This document shows positions 1 through 8,013 of a stretch of DNA of 64,000 nt, in pieces. The position numbers were made by a program, and so were the translations under genes. The notes under the pieces were generated by a model. The model made no database searches, was not told the DNA's origin, and saw only the letters and a program-made list of their open reading frames with translations. Every line of letters starts with the position of its first letter. Position 1 is the stretch's first letter. This DNA is from Micromonospora andamanensis. Lineage in GTDB: Bacteria; Actinomycetota; Actinomycetes; Mycobacteriales; Micromonosporaceae. The stretch spans positions 42,810 to 106,809 of the forward strand of contig NZ_BOOZ01000009.1 of the NCBI RefSeq assembly GCF_016863495.1, given 5' to 3'.

Positions 1-189
1 GACGCGTTCGACGTCGCCAAGCTCTTCGACGTACACACCCTGGTGCTGACCGGCGGGTGCCACCGCACGTCCGAGCACATGGAACGGCTGCTCACTGACG
101 CCGGACTGCGGCTGGTGCGGGTGATACCGACCGCGACCGTGTCCGTCCTCGAGGTGTCCCCGGCCGGACCTGCGGTCAGACGGTCGTGA
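1..189 (+). CDS. O-methyltransferase, C-terminal fragment (cut by window edge)
   Basis: Frame 1 is open from the first base and ends at TGA 187-189, giving 62 residues. The fragment reads DVHTLVLTGGCHRTSEHMER, then LLTDAGLRLVRVIPT and a final VLEVSP. This is the usual C-terminus of SAM-dependent O-methyltransferases of the Methyltransf_2 (hydroxyindole/polyketide OMT) family, with the GG-x-x-R-T-x-x-E element, the LL-x-x-AG-(F/L) helix and the PT...E strand. The SAM site and start lie outside the window. Its 3' end overlaps the convergent P450 gene by 14 bases. It shows that the biosynthetic locus extends to the left. Substrate unknown; methylation of a phenolic or enolic oxygen is the family norm. 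Confidence 0.75.
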   Translation, partial: DAFDVAKLFDVHTLVLTGGCHRTSEHMERLLTDAGLRLVRVIPTATVSVLEVSPAGPAVRRS

Positions 190-1372
190 ACCGCAACGGC
201 AGTCGCGCGTACCCCCGGAACGGGCTGCCCGGCTCGCGTGCCGCCGCGCCCGCCGACCGCAACGTCGCGCCCCGGCGCACCAGCCAGCCGAGGACCGCTG
301 ACGCCTCCTCCCGGGCGAGGTAGGCACCGAGGCACAGGTGGGCACCGCCACCGAAGGCCACGTGCGGGTTCGGGTGACGCGTGATGTCGAGCCGCCCCGG
401 GTCGGCGAAGGCCGCCTCGTCGTGGTTGGCACTGCCGAGCATCAGCACCAGCACCCGACCCGGCCGGATGGTGCGGCCACCGAGTTCGACAGGCTCCCGC
501 ACGAGCCGGGCGACGCCCTGGATCGGGCTGTCGTAACGGAGGAACTCCTCGACAGCGGCCGGGATCAGCGACGGATCCTCGCGTAGCCGCCGCTGCTGCG
601 ACTCGTCGGCCGCCAGCGCGGCGAGCCCGGTCGCGATCAGGTGGACGGTCGTCTCGAACCCGGCGAAGAACGCGAACACCGCGTTGTCGACGACCTCGTC
701 CCTGGTCAACGCGTCACCGTGGTCCTCAGCCGCCAACAGCTGGGACAGCAGGTCACCGCCCGGGTCGGCACGCCGACCGGCCAACTGGTCGGACACGTAC
801 TCCCGAAGCCAGGTGGCGGCGCTGTCGGCCCGCGGGCCGGCCTCCTGCGGCACGATCTGGTTGAAGGCGCGGCCCAGGTCGGTGGCCCGCTGCCGTAGTT
901 CCTCGCCCGCCGTGACCGGCAGGTCCAACAGTCGGCAGATCACCTGCACCGGCAGCGGGTAAGCCACCTCGGCCACCCCGTCGAACTCGCCCCGCTCCCA
1001 GGCCGCGCTGAGCAGTTCGTCGGCGATCGCGCCGATGTCGGCCCGCATCGCCCGGACCACGGCCGGGGTCAACGCCTTGCCGACCAGCCGGCGCAGCCGC
1101 GTGTGCGCGGGCGGGTCGCGGTAGAGCAGGATCCGCCGCAGCAGCTGGGTGGCCGGTCCACCGCCGCCGGAGACCCGGTGGTAGTCGGCGGGAAACTCGC
1201 TGCCCAGCCGGGGATCGCGTAGCAGCGCGGTCACGTCGGCATGGCGGGTGACCCCCCAGACGCCCGGACCGAACCGGCACAGTGGGCCGGCCACCCGCAG
1301 GTCGGCGTAGGTGGGATACGGGTCGTCCAGGATCTCCAGGGGCTCGACCCTGCGGGGCAGGCTGCTCGACAT
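176..1372 (-). CDS. Cytochrome P450 monooxygenase
   Basis: About 398 residues, a normal length for actinobacterial P450s. The I-helix shows FFAGFETT, the K-helix EEFLR, and the heme loop FGGGAHLCLG with the cysteine ligand. A longer reading from GTG 1456 with a good ribosome site (AAAGGGGG) is possible. I chose ATG 1372 because the protein from there (DDPYPTYADLR near the N-terminus) lines up with the other P450 at 35453-36676, which starts at the same distance from DPYPTYARLR. The two are clearly paralogues: compare GVWGVTRHADVTALLRDPRLG with GTWVVPRWTEVAGLLRDPRLG. It is divergent from the first NRPS gene. It needs a ferredoxin; one is encoded at 17737. Likely hydroxylates a carrier-bound or late intermediate, substrate unknown. 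Confidence 0.93.
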   Translation of the reverse strand: MSSSLPRRVEPLEILDDPYPTYADLRVAGPLCRFGPGVWGVTRHADVTALLRDPRLGSEFPADYHRVSGGGGPATQLLRRILLYRDPPAHTRLRRLVGKALTPAVVRAMRADIGAIADELLSAAWERGEFDGVAEVAYPLPVQVICRLLDLPVTAGEELRQRATDLGRAFNQIVPQEAGPRADSAATWLREYVSDQLAGRRADPGGDLLSQLLAAEDHGDALTRDEVVDNAVFAFFAGFETTVHLIATGLAALAADESQQRRLREDPSLIPAAVEEFLRYDSPIQGVARLVREPVELGGRTIRPGRVLVLMLGSANHDEAAFADPGRLDITRHPNPHVAFGGGAHLCLGAYLAREEASAVLGWLVRRGATLRSAGAAAREPGSPFRGYARLPLRFTTV

Positions 1373-1496
1373 CGGCCCAGTCTCGGCGGACCGTCCATAC
1401 GGGCCAAGCGTGCTCCCCTGTGCTGGCCCGCGTGTGGTCGATCCGCTCGACGGCACCCACCCCCTTTGATTAGCTAGCGCCCGTTCCGGTCATGCT

Positions 1497-1502
1497 GGGA
1501 GG
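1497..1502 (+). promoter_or_regulatory. Ribosome binding site deciding the NRPS start
   Basis: GGGAGG lies four bases before GTG 1507 and downstream of the first in-frame ATG (1492), which has no Shine-Dalgarno sequence of its own. This favours GTG 1507 as the start of the first NRPS gene. Confidence 0.5.
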
Positions 1503-1506
1503 CGCG

Positions 1507-4500
1507 GTGCAGAACCCCACCGACGCGAGCGCAGTGACCCTCGCGGACATCCGGCGCGATGTCGCCGACCTGCTCGGCTGCCCGCCGACGCAGCTCGACG
1601 ACGACAGCGACCTGCTGCATCTGGGTCTCGACTCGATAAGTGTGATGCGGTTGGCGGCGGGCTGGCAGGCCGCCGGGGTGCCGGTCACGTACGGCGACCT
1701 CTTCCAGTGGCGCACCGTGCGGCAGTGGTGGGACCTGATGTCGGCGTTGCCCGGGAGCGCCGTACCTGCCGCACCGCCGCCTGTCGATCCGGTCGATGCC
1801 ACAGGGGCGTTCCCGCTCGCCACGATGCAGCACGCCTACTGGGTAGGCCGGTCCGACGGCGTGCCGCTGGGTGGGGTCGGCGCCCACTTCTGCAACGAGT
1901 TCGACGGCGAAGGCGTCGAACCCGGGCGCCTGGAGCGGGCGGTGCACGCGCTGATCCGCCGCCACCCGATGCTGCGGGCCGCTTTCGCGGACGCCCAGCA
2001 GCGGGTGCTGCCCGACTCCACCTGGCGGCTGACCGTCCACGACCTGCGCGACCTCTCGCCGGCACAGCGCGACGAGGCGTTGCTGCGGGTACGCGACCAC
2101 ATGTCACACCGTCGCCTGCGGGTGGAGGTGGGCGAGGTCTTCGACGTGCAGCTTTCGCTGCTGCCCGACGGCGCCACCCGGGTACACGTGCAGATCGAGA
2201 TGCTCGTCGCCGACGCCCACAGCTTCCGGGTGCTCCTCGCCGACCTGGCAGCTCTCTACCTGGGTCGCGACGACCGGCTCGCCCCGCTCGGCCTGACCTT
2301 TCCCGGGTACCTGGCGTCAACCGGCGCCGATCAGCCGCCGGCCGACGACGTGGCCTACTGGCGCGACCGGCAGGACAGCCTGCCCGGCCCGCCGCAACTG
2401 CCGCTGGCCACTGCACCCGCCGCCGTCCACGGGCACCGCGTCGGACGCCGGCACCGGAGCCTGGACCCGGCCGCGGCCACGGCGGTGCGGGAAACCGCGC
2501 ACCGGCACGGGCTCACGCCGGCTGTCGCGTTTCTCAACGCCTTCGCCGACGTGTTGGCCACGTTCAGCGCCGACGACAGGTTCGTGCTCGGCCTGCCGCG
2601 CTACGACCGACGCCCGGTGCACCCCGACGTCGGCGCGGTCGTCGGTGATTTCACGAACCTTGTCCTCCTCGAAGTGGACGTGGCCGGCTGCGTGACATTC
2701 GCCGGCCGGGCCGCAGCTCTGCAGGAGCAGCTACGCCGCGATCTGGCCCACGGCGGAGTCAGCGGCGTCGAGGTGCTCAGGCAACTGGCCCGGCTCCGGG
2801 GAACCGGGGCGGTCGGGGCGCCGGTGGTGTTCACCAGCGCGCTCAGCCTCGGCGACCTCTTCGCACCGGAGGTCCGGCGCTGTTTCGGGACGCCCGGCTG
2901 GACGACGTCGCAGACGCCCCAGGTCTGGCTCGATTTTCAGGTCACCGAGCGCGAGGGTGGGCTGTTGCTGAACTGGGACGTGGTCGAGGAACTGTTCCCG
3001 CCCGGGCTCGTCGACGCGATGTTCCAGGCCTACAGCCACCTTGTCGATCGGCTCGTCACCGAGCCGGACTGGGAACGGACACTGCCGGTGGTGCTCGATC
3101 CGGCGGTCGCCGCCCGCCGGGCGGCTGTCAACGCGACCGACACGCCGGTACGGGAGCGACGGCTGCACGACGACTTCTTCGCGTACGCCGACCGGCATCC
3201 CGACCGGGTGGCACTCTGCGGTACCGACGGCTGCTGGCACTACGGGGAACTGGCGCGGCGGGCCGATGCCCTGGCCGCGACGCTCACCAGCCGGGGCCTG
3301 GCCGACGGTGACAGTGTGGCCGTCACCCTCCCGAAGGGTTTCTGGCAGGTGGCAGCCGTGCTCGCCGTGCTCCGGGCCGGCGGGGTGTACGTGCCTGTCG
3401 GCCCGGACCAGCCAGCCCCGCGCCGGGCCGCCATCCTGGCGCGGGCCGGAGCGCGGTTGGCGATCACCGCCGACGCCGACACCGAGCCGGTCGTCGAAAC
3501 GGTTCCGCAGGCCGGGCCGACCGCCACCCACACCGCGGCAGCACGTACCGACCCCCCGGCCTACGTGCTGTTCACCTCCGGGTCGACAGGTGAGCCCAAG
3601 GGCGTCGAGGTCGGCCATCGGGCTGCCCTGAACACGATCGACGACCTGACCCGGCGGTTCGCCGTCGGCCCGGACGATCGACTGATCTCCGTGTCGGCCC
3701 TCGACTTCGACCTGTCCGTGTTCGACATCTTCGGCGCGCTCGGCACCGGGGCGTCCCTCGCGGTTCTCGGGGAGCAGGAGCGACGCGACGTCGCCGCCTG
3801 GTGCCGGCTCGTCACCGACTGGCGGGTCACTGTCTGGCAGTCGGTGCCGTTGCTGCTCGACGCACTTTTGTCCACAGTGGCCGAGCGCGGCGGGCTGGTG
3901 CCGCTGCGGCTGGCTCTTGTCGGCGGGGACTGGGTGGGGCCGGAACTGTCGGCGCGGCTGGCCCGGGTCGCGCCGGAGGCCCGCCTCATCGCGCTGGGTG
4001 GCACCACCGAGACCGCTATCCACTCCACGATCCAGGAGGTCCCGCCCGTACCGCCGGCACACTGGTCGGCGGTGCCCTACGGCCGACCGCTGGCCAACCA
4101 ACGGCTACGGGTGGTCGACAGGCGGGGCGACGACCGCCCCGATTGGGTTCCGGGGGAGCTGTGGATCGGCGGCGCCTCGGTGGCCTGTGGTTACCGTGGT
4201 GATCCCGCCCTGACCGCCGACCGCTTCGTCACCGGTGCCGGTCTGCGCTGGTACCGCACCGGCGACCTGGCTCGCTGGTGGCCGGACGGCACAGTGGAGT
4301 TCCTCGGCCGCGCCGACCACCAGATCAAGCTTCGCGGTCACCGCATCGAGCCGGGCGAGATCGAGGCCGTCCTGCGGGCCTGTCCGGAGGTCAACGACGC
4401 CGTGGTAGTGGCCGTCGGCGCGGCGGCGCACCGGCGGCTCGCGGCAGCAGTGGTGCCGTCCGACGGTACCGAGACTGTGGATCCGCAGGCGCTGCACGAG

Positions 4501-7500
4501 TGGGTCCGTGACCGGCTGCCGGCAGCCATGGCACCCCAGTCGTTCGTGGTGCTCGCCGCGCTCCCCTCCTCGGCCAACGGCAAGGTCGATCGCCGCCGGA
4601 TCGCCGACCTGCTCGCGGCCGCCCCGACGCGCCCGGTTCACCGCGACCCGGTAGGCGCCCGGGAGCAGCGGTTGGCGGAGCTGTGGGCCGGGTTGATCGG
4701 ACTCGACGTCGTCGGCCGCGACGACAGCTTCTTCGCCATCGGCGGCGACAGCCTGGTTGCCACCCGGATGCTGGCCCGGCTGGCCGCCGACGGCTTCGCC
4801 GGTGCCGAGCTGAGCCGGCTGTACGCCACGCCGGTGCTCGCGGACTTCGCCGCCGGCCTGTCCGAGCTGCCGGCGGGCCCGTCCGCGTCGACGCCGATCG
4901 TGCCCGATCCGGCGCACCGGTACGACCCGTTCCCCGCCACCGACGTGCAACGGGCCTACTGGCTGGGCCGTCGCGACGACTTCGCGCTCGGCGGCGTCGG
5001 CTCGCACTGGTACTGGGAGTTCGACGGCAGCGGCGTCGACATCGCTCGGCTGGAAACGGCAATCGGTCGGCTCATCGAACGACACGACATGCTGCGCGCG
5101 ATCTTCGACGAGGACGGGCGGCAGCGCGTACTGGCCCGGGTGCCGACCTTCCGGATCGCGGTGACCTACGCCGACGCCGACGCCGTCACCCGGATGAGGG
5201 GCACGCTCGCCGAGCGGGTGCCCGACCCACACCGGTGGCCGCTGCTCGAGGTCCGCGCGGTGTGTTACGGCGGCGACCGGACCGCCATCGGGTTCAGCTT
5301 CGACTACATCGTGCTGGACGCGCTGAGCATCGTGCGGTTCTTCGCCGAACTGTCCACGCTCTATCGCGACCCGGCCGCCGAACTTCCGCCCGTCGACGTG
5401 ACGTTCCGCGACTACGTCGTCCAGGCGGCCCCGCCCCCGACGGTGCGCGCCACCGCCGAGACCTGGTGGTACGAGCGGATGGCCGACCTGCCCCCGGCTC
5501 CGGCGCTGCCACTGGCCCGCGATCCGAACACCGTGCGACGGCCCCGGTTCCGTCGGCGGGAGGCACGGCTGTCCCCCCGCCAGTGGCAGGGCCTGCGGGA
5601 CCGGGCCCGGCAGGCGGGGGTCACCCCGGCCGGCGTGCTGCTGGCCGCGTACGCGGACGTACTCGGACGGTGGTCGGCCAGCACCGACCTCACCCTCAAC
5701 GTCACGATGTTCAACCGGCGGGACGTGCACCCGCACGTCGACCGGGTACTCGGCGACTTCACGTCGCTGGCCCTCGTACCGGCCCGGCTCGCACCCGGCC
5801 AGCCGTGGACGGCGACCGTCCGCCAGGTGCAGCAGGCCATGTGGGAGAGCGTCGAGCACGGCGCGGTGTCGGCCCTGTGGGTGCTGCGCGAGCGCCTACG
5901 CCGGGACCGCGACGCCGGTCCGACAATGCCTGTGGTCTTCACCAGCGCGCTCGGCGTCGCGGACGAGCTGACCGGTCTGCGGTTCCCGTTCGGCGAGCTG
6001 GTGCACGGCCTGTCCCAGACCCCGCAGGTGTGGCTCGACAACCAGGTCATGGAACGCGCCGGTGGGCTCGTGGTGACCTGGGACGGCGTCGACGAGCTGT
6101 TCCCGCCGGGCCTGCTCGACGATGCCTTCGACGCCTACCGACGGCTGCTGGAGTGGCTTGCCGGCGCGTCGTGGGAGCAGTCCGCGCCCGACCTCGTACC
6201 GGCCGCGCAGCGCCGGGTCCGCGACGCGGTGAACGACACCGCAGGCCCGGTGCCGGACAGCGGTCTGCTCGACGGGTTCCTCGACCAGGCGGCCCGCCGC
6301 CCCCACGCGCCGGCCCTGGCCTGGGGTACCGGCGTCGGCGGCATGAGCTACGGCGCGCTTGCCGACTCGGCGTTGCGGGCGGCGCGGCGACTGCGCGATG
6401 CCGGGGTGGCCACCGGTGACCGGGTAGCGGTGAGCCTGCCCCGGGGACCGGCGCAGGTGGTGGCCGTGCTGGGGGTGCTGGCCGCCGGGGCGAGCTACCT
6501 CCCGCTCGGTGTCGACCAGCCGGCCGATCGCCGCGACCGGATCCTGCGGGCCGCCGGTGTCCGGCTGGTCGTCGGTTTGTCCGGCACTACCGAGGTGGTG
6601 CCTGTGGTCACGCTCGACCTGGCGGTCGACCCGCTGCCCGCTCCGGCGGCTGTCGACCCGGACGCGCTTGCGTACACCATCTTCACCTCGGGCTCCACCG
6701 GCACGCCGAAGGGTGTCGAGATCACCCACCGGGCCGCGTTGAACACGATCGCCGACGTCAACAGGCGGTTCGCGGTCGATGCCGACGACCGGGTGCTGGC
6801 GGTGTCCGCGCTCGACTTCGACCTGTCGGTCTACGACCTGTTCGGCATCCTGGGCGCGGGCGGCACTGTCGTGCTGGTGGCCGACGAGGACCGGCACGAG
6901 CCCCGGAAGTGGGCGGCGCTTGTCGCGGCCAGAGGCGTGACCGTGTGGAACTCCGCGCCGGCACTGCTCGACATGCTGCTGACCGCGGCCGATCCCGGCG
7001 CGCTGCGGACCCTGCGGCTGGGCCTGGCCTCCGGCGACTGGATCTCCCTGGATCTGCCGGACCGGTTCGTCGCCGCCGCCGCGCCCGCGGCCCGGTTCGT
7101 CTCGCTCGGCGGTGCCACCGAGGCCGCGATCTGGTCCAACTTTCATGAGGTCAACACCGTCGAGGAAGGCTGGCGTTCGATTCCGTACGGTCGGCCGCTG
7201 CGCAACCAACGCTTCCGGGTGGTCGATCCGCGTGGTTTCGACTGTCCCGACTGGGTCGCCGGAGAGCTGCGCATCGGTGGGGTCGGCCTGGCGGTCGGCT
7301 ATCACGACGCACCCGACCTCACCGCGGCCTCCTTCGTGGACGGTCCCGATGGGCGCTGGTACCGCACCGGCGACCTGGGCCGGTACTGGCCGGACGGCAC
7401 GCTGGAACTGCTCGGCCGCACCGACCTGCAGGTCAAGATCGGTGGATACCGGGTCGAACTGGGCGAGGTCGAAGCGATGACCGTGCGGCAGCCCTCGGTC

Positions 7501-8013
7501 ACCGGCGCGGTGGCGCTCGCCGTACCGGCCGCGCGGGGCCGGCGGCTCGTCCTGGCGGTACAGGCGGAGCCGGGTCACGAACCGCACCCCGAGGACATCC
7601 GGCGGCAACTCGCCGAGCGGCTGCCCGGGTACATGGTCCCGGAGCGGATCGTGGCGGTGAACCGCTTCCCGGTGACCGCGAACGGCAAGGTCGACCGGGC
7701 GCGCGTGGCGCGACTCTTCGACGATCAGCCGGCCGGCGATGGCGAGCCGCCCGACGGACCGGCGGAGACCCTGTTGGCTGCGGCGTGGCGGCAACTGTTG
7801 GACACCTCGCACATCGGCCGCCGCCACAACTTCCTCGAACTCGGTGGCGACAGCCTGCTGGCCACCCGGCTTGTCGAGTTGCTGCGCCGCGAGCACGGCG
7901 TCGAGCTGGCGCTACGCGATGTGCTGGCCGCACCGACGCTGGCGGAGATGGCGGCCGCCGTGGACCAGCAGTTGAGGCTGACCAGTGGGCCGGTGGACGA
8001 GGGGGTGCTGTGA
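1507..8013 (+). CDS. NRPS: ArCP-Cy-A-PCP-Cy-A-PCP (aryl-capped bis-heterocyclising)
   Basis: About 2168 residues. Order: N-terminal aryl carrier protein (residues ~10-80, LGLDSISV with the phosphopantetheine serine near 43), cyclisation domain 1 (~105-535), adenylation 1 (~555-1040, TSGSTGEPKG), carrier 1 (GGDSLVATR near 1080), cyclisation 2 (~1140-1575), adenylation 2 (~1590-2075, TSGSTGTPKG), carrier 2 (GGDSLLATR near 2115). Both condensation-type domains are of heterocyclising type: motif DYIVLDALS in the second, but EMLVADAHS in the first (first Asp replaced by Glu). The adenylation 2 pocket reads D-L-Y-N-L-S-L-I-W, the cysteine code; adenylation 1 reads D-L-F-Q-L-G-L-I-H, closest to threonine-type codes but not a clean match. 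Architecture resembles the HMWP2/PchE family of aryl-thiazoline synthetases. It overlaps the next NRPS by 4 bases. The aryl acid would come from the ligase at 46467. Confidence 0.95.
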   Translation: MQNPTDASAVTLADIRRDVADLLGCPPTQLDDDSDLLHLGLDSISVMRLAAGWQAAGVPVTYGDLFQWRTVRQWWDLMSALPGSAVPAAPPPVDPVDATGAFPLATMQHAYWVGRSDGVPLGGVGAHFCNEFDGEGVEPGRLERAVHALIRRHPMLRAAFADAQQRVLPDSTWRLTVHDLRDLSPAQRDEALLRVRDHMSHRRLRVEVGEVFDVQLSLLPDGATRVHVQIEMLVADAHSFRVLLADLAALYLGRDDRLAPLGLTFPGYLASTGADQPPADDVAYWRDRQDSLPGPPQLPLATAPAAVHGHRVGRRHRSLDPAAATAVRETAHRHGLTPAVAFLNAFADVLATFSADDRFVLGLPRYDRRPVHPDVGAVVGDFTNLVLLEVDVAGCVTFAGRAAALQEQLRRDLAHGGVSGVEVLRQLARLRGTGAVGAPVVFTSALSLGDLFAPEVRRCFGTPGWTTSQTPQVWLDFQVTEREGGLLLNWDVVEELFPPGLVDAMFQAYSHLVDRLVTEPDWERTLPVVLDPAVAARRAAVNATDTPVRERRLHDDFFAYADRHPDRVALCGTDGCWHYGELARRADALAATLTSRGLADGDSVAVTLPKGFWQVAAVLAVLRAGGVYVPVGPDQPAPRRAAILARAGARLAITADADTEPVVETVPQAGPTATHTAAARTDPPAYVLFTSGSTGEPKGVEVGHRAALNTIDDLTRRFAVGPDDRLISVSALDFDLSVFDIFGALGTGASLAVLGEQERRDVAAWCRLVTDWRVTVWQSVPLLLDALLSTVAERGGLVPLRLALVGGDWVGPELSARLARVAPEARLIALGGTTETAIHSTIQEVPPVPPAHWSAVPYGRPLANQRLRVVDRRGDDRPDWVPGELWIGGASVACGYRGDPALTADRFVTGAGLRWYRTGDLARWWPDGTVEFLGRADHQIKLRGHRIEPGEIEAVLRACPEVNDAVVVAVGAAAHRRLAAAVVPSDGTETVDPQALHEWVRDRLPAAMAPQSFVVLAALPSSANGKVDRRRIADLLAAAPTRPVHRDPVGAREQRLAELWAGLIGLDVVGRDDSFFAIGGDSLVATRMLARLAADGFAGAELSRLYATPVLADFAAGLSELPAGPSASTPIVPDPAHRYDPFPATDVQRAYWLGRRDDFALGGVGSHWYWEFDGSGVDIARLETAIGRLIERHDMLRAIFDEDGRQRVLARVPTFRIAVTYADADAVTRMRGTLAERVPDPHRWPLLEVRAVCYGGDRTAIGFSFDYIVLDALSIVRFFAELSTLYRDPAAELPPVDVTFRDYVVQAAPPPTVRATAETWWYERMADLPPAPALPLARDPNTVRRPRFRRREARLSPRQWQGLRDRARQAGVTPAGVLLAAYADVLGRWSASTDLTLNVTMFNRRDVHPHVDRVLGDFTSLALVPARLAPGQPWTATVRQVQQAMWESVEHGAVSALWVLRERLRRDRDAGPTMPVVFTSALGVADELTGLRFPFGELVHGLSQTPQVWLDNQVMERAGGLVVTWDGVDELFPPGLLDDAFDAYRRLLEWLAGASWEQSAPDLVPAAQRRVRDAVNDTAGPVPDSGLLDGFLDQAARRPHAPALAWGTGVGGMSYGALADSALRAARRLRDAGVATGDRVAVSLPRGPAQVVAVLGVLAAGASYLPLGVDQPADRRDRILRAAGVRLVVGLSGTTEVVPVVTLDLAVDPLPAPAAVDPDALAYTIFTSGSTGTPKGVEITHRAALNTIADVNRRFAVDADDRVLAVSALDFDLSVYDLFGILGAGGTVVLVADEDRHEPRKWAALVAARGVTVWNSAPALLDMLLTAADPGALRTLRLGLASGDWISLDLPDRFVAAAAPAARFVSLGGATEAAIWSNFHEVNTVEEGWRSIPYGRPLRNQRFRVVDPRGFDCPDWVAGELRIGGVGLAVGYHDAPDLTAASFVDGPDGRWYRTGDLGRYWPDGTLELLGRTDLQVKIGGYRVELGEVEAMTVRQPSVTGAVALAVPAARGRRLVLAVQAEPGHEPHPEDIRRQLAERLPGYMVPERIVAVNRFPVTANGKVDRARVARLFDDQPAGDGEPPDGPAETLLAAAWRQLLDTSHIGRRHNFLELGGDSLLATRLVELLRREHGVELALRDVLAAPTLAEMAAAVDQQLRLTSGPVDEGVL

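Noticed and set aside
5896..7896. Long antisense open frames opposite the first and second NRPS (also 9135-11096, 2731-4101, 4105-5859)
   Set aside because: No recognisable motifs, no ribosome sites, and all lie opposite convincing NRPS domains.
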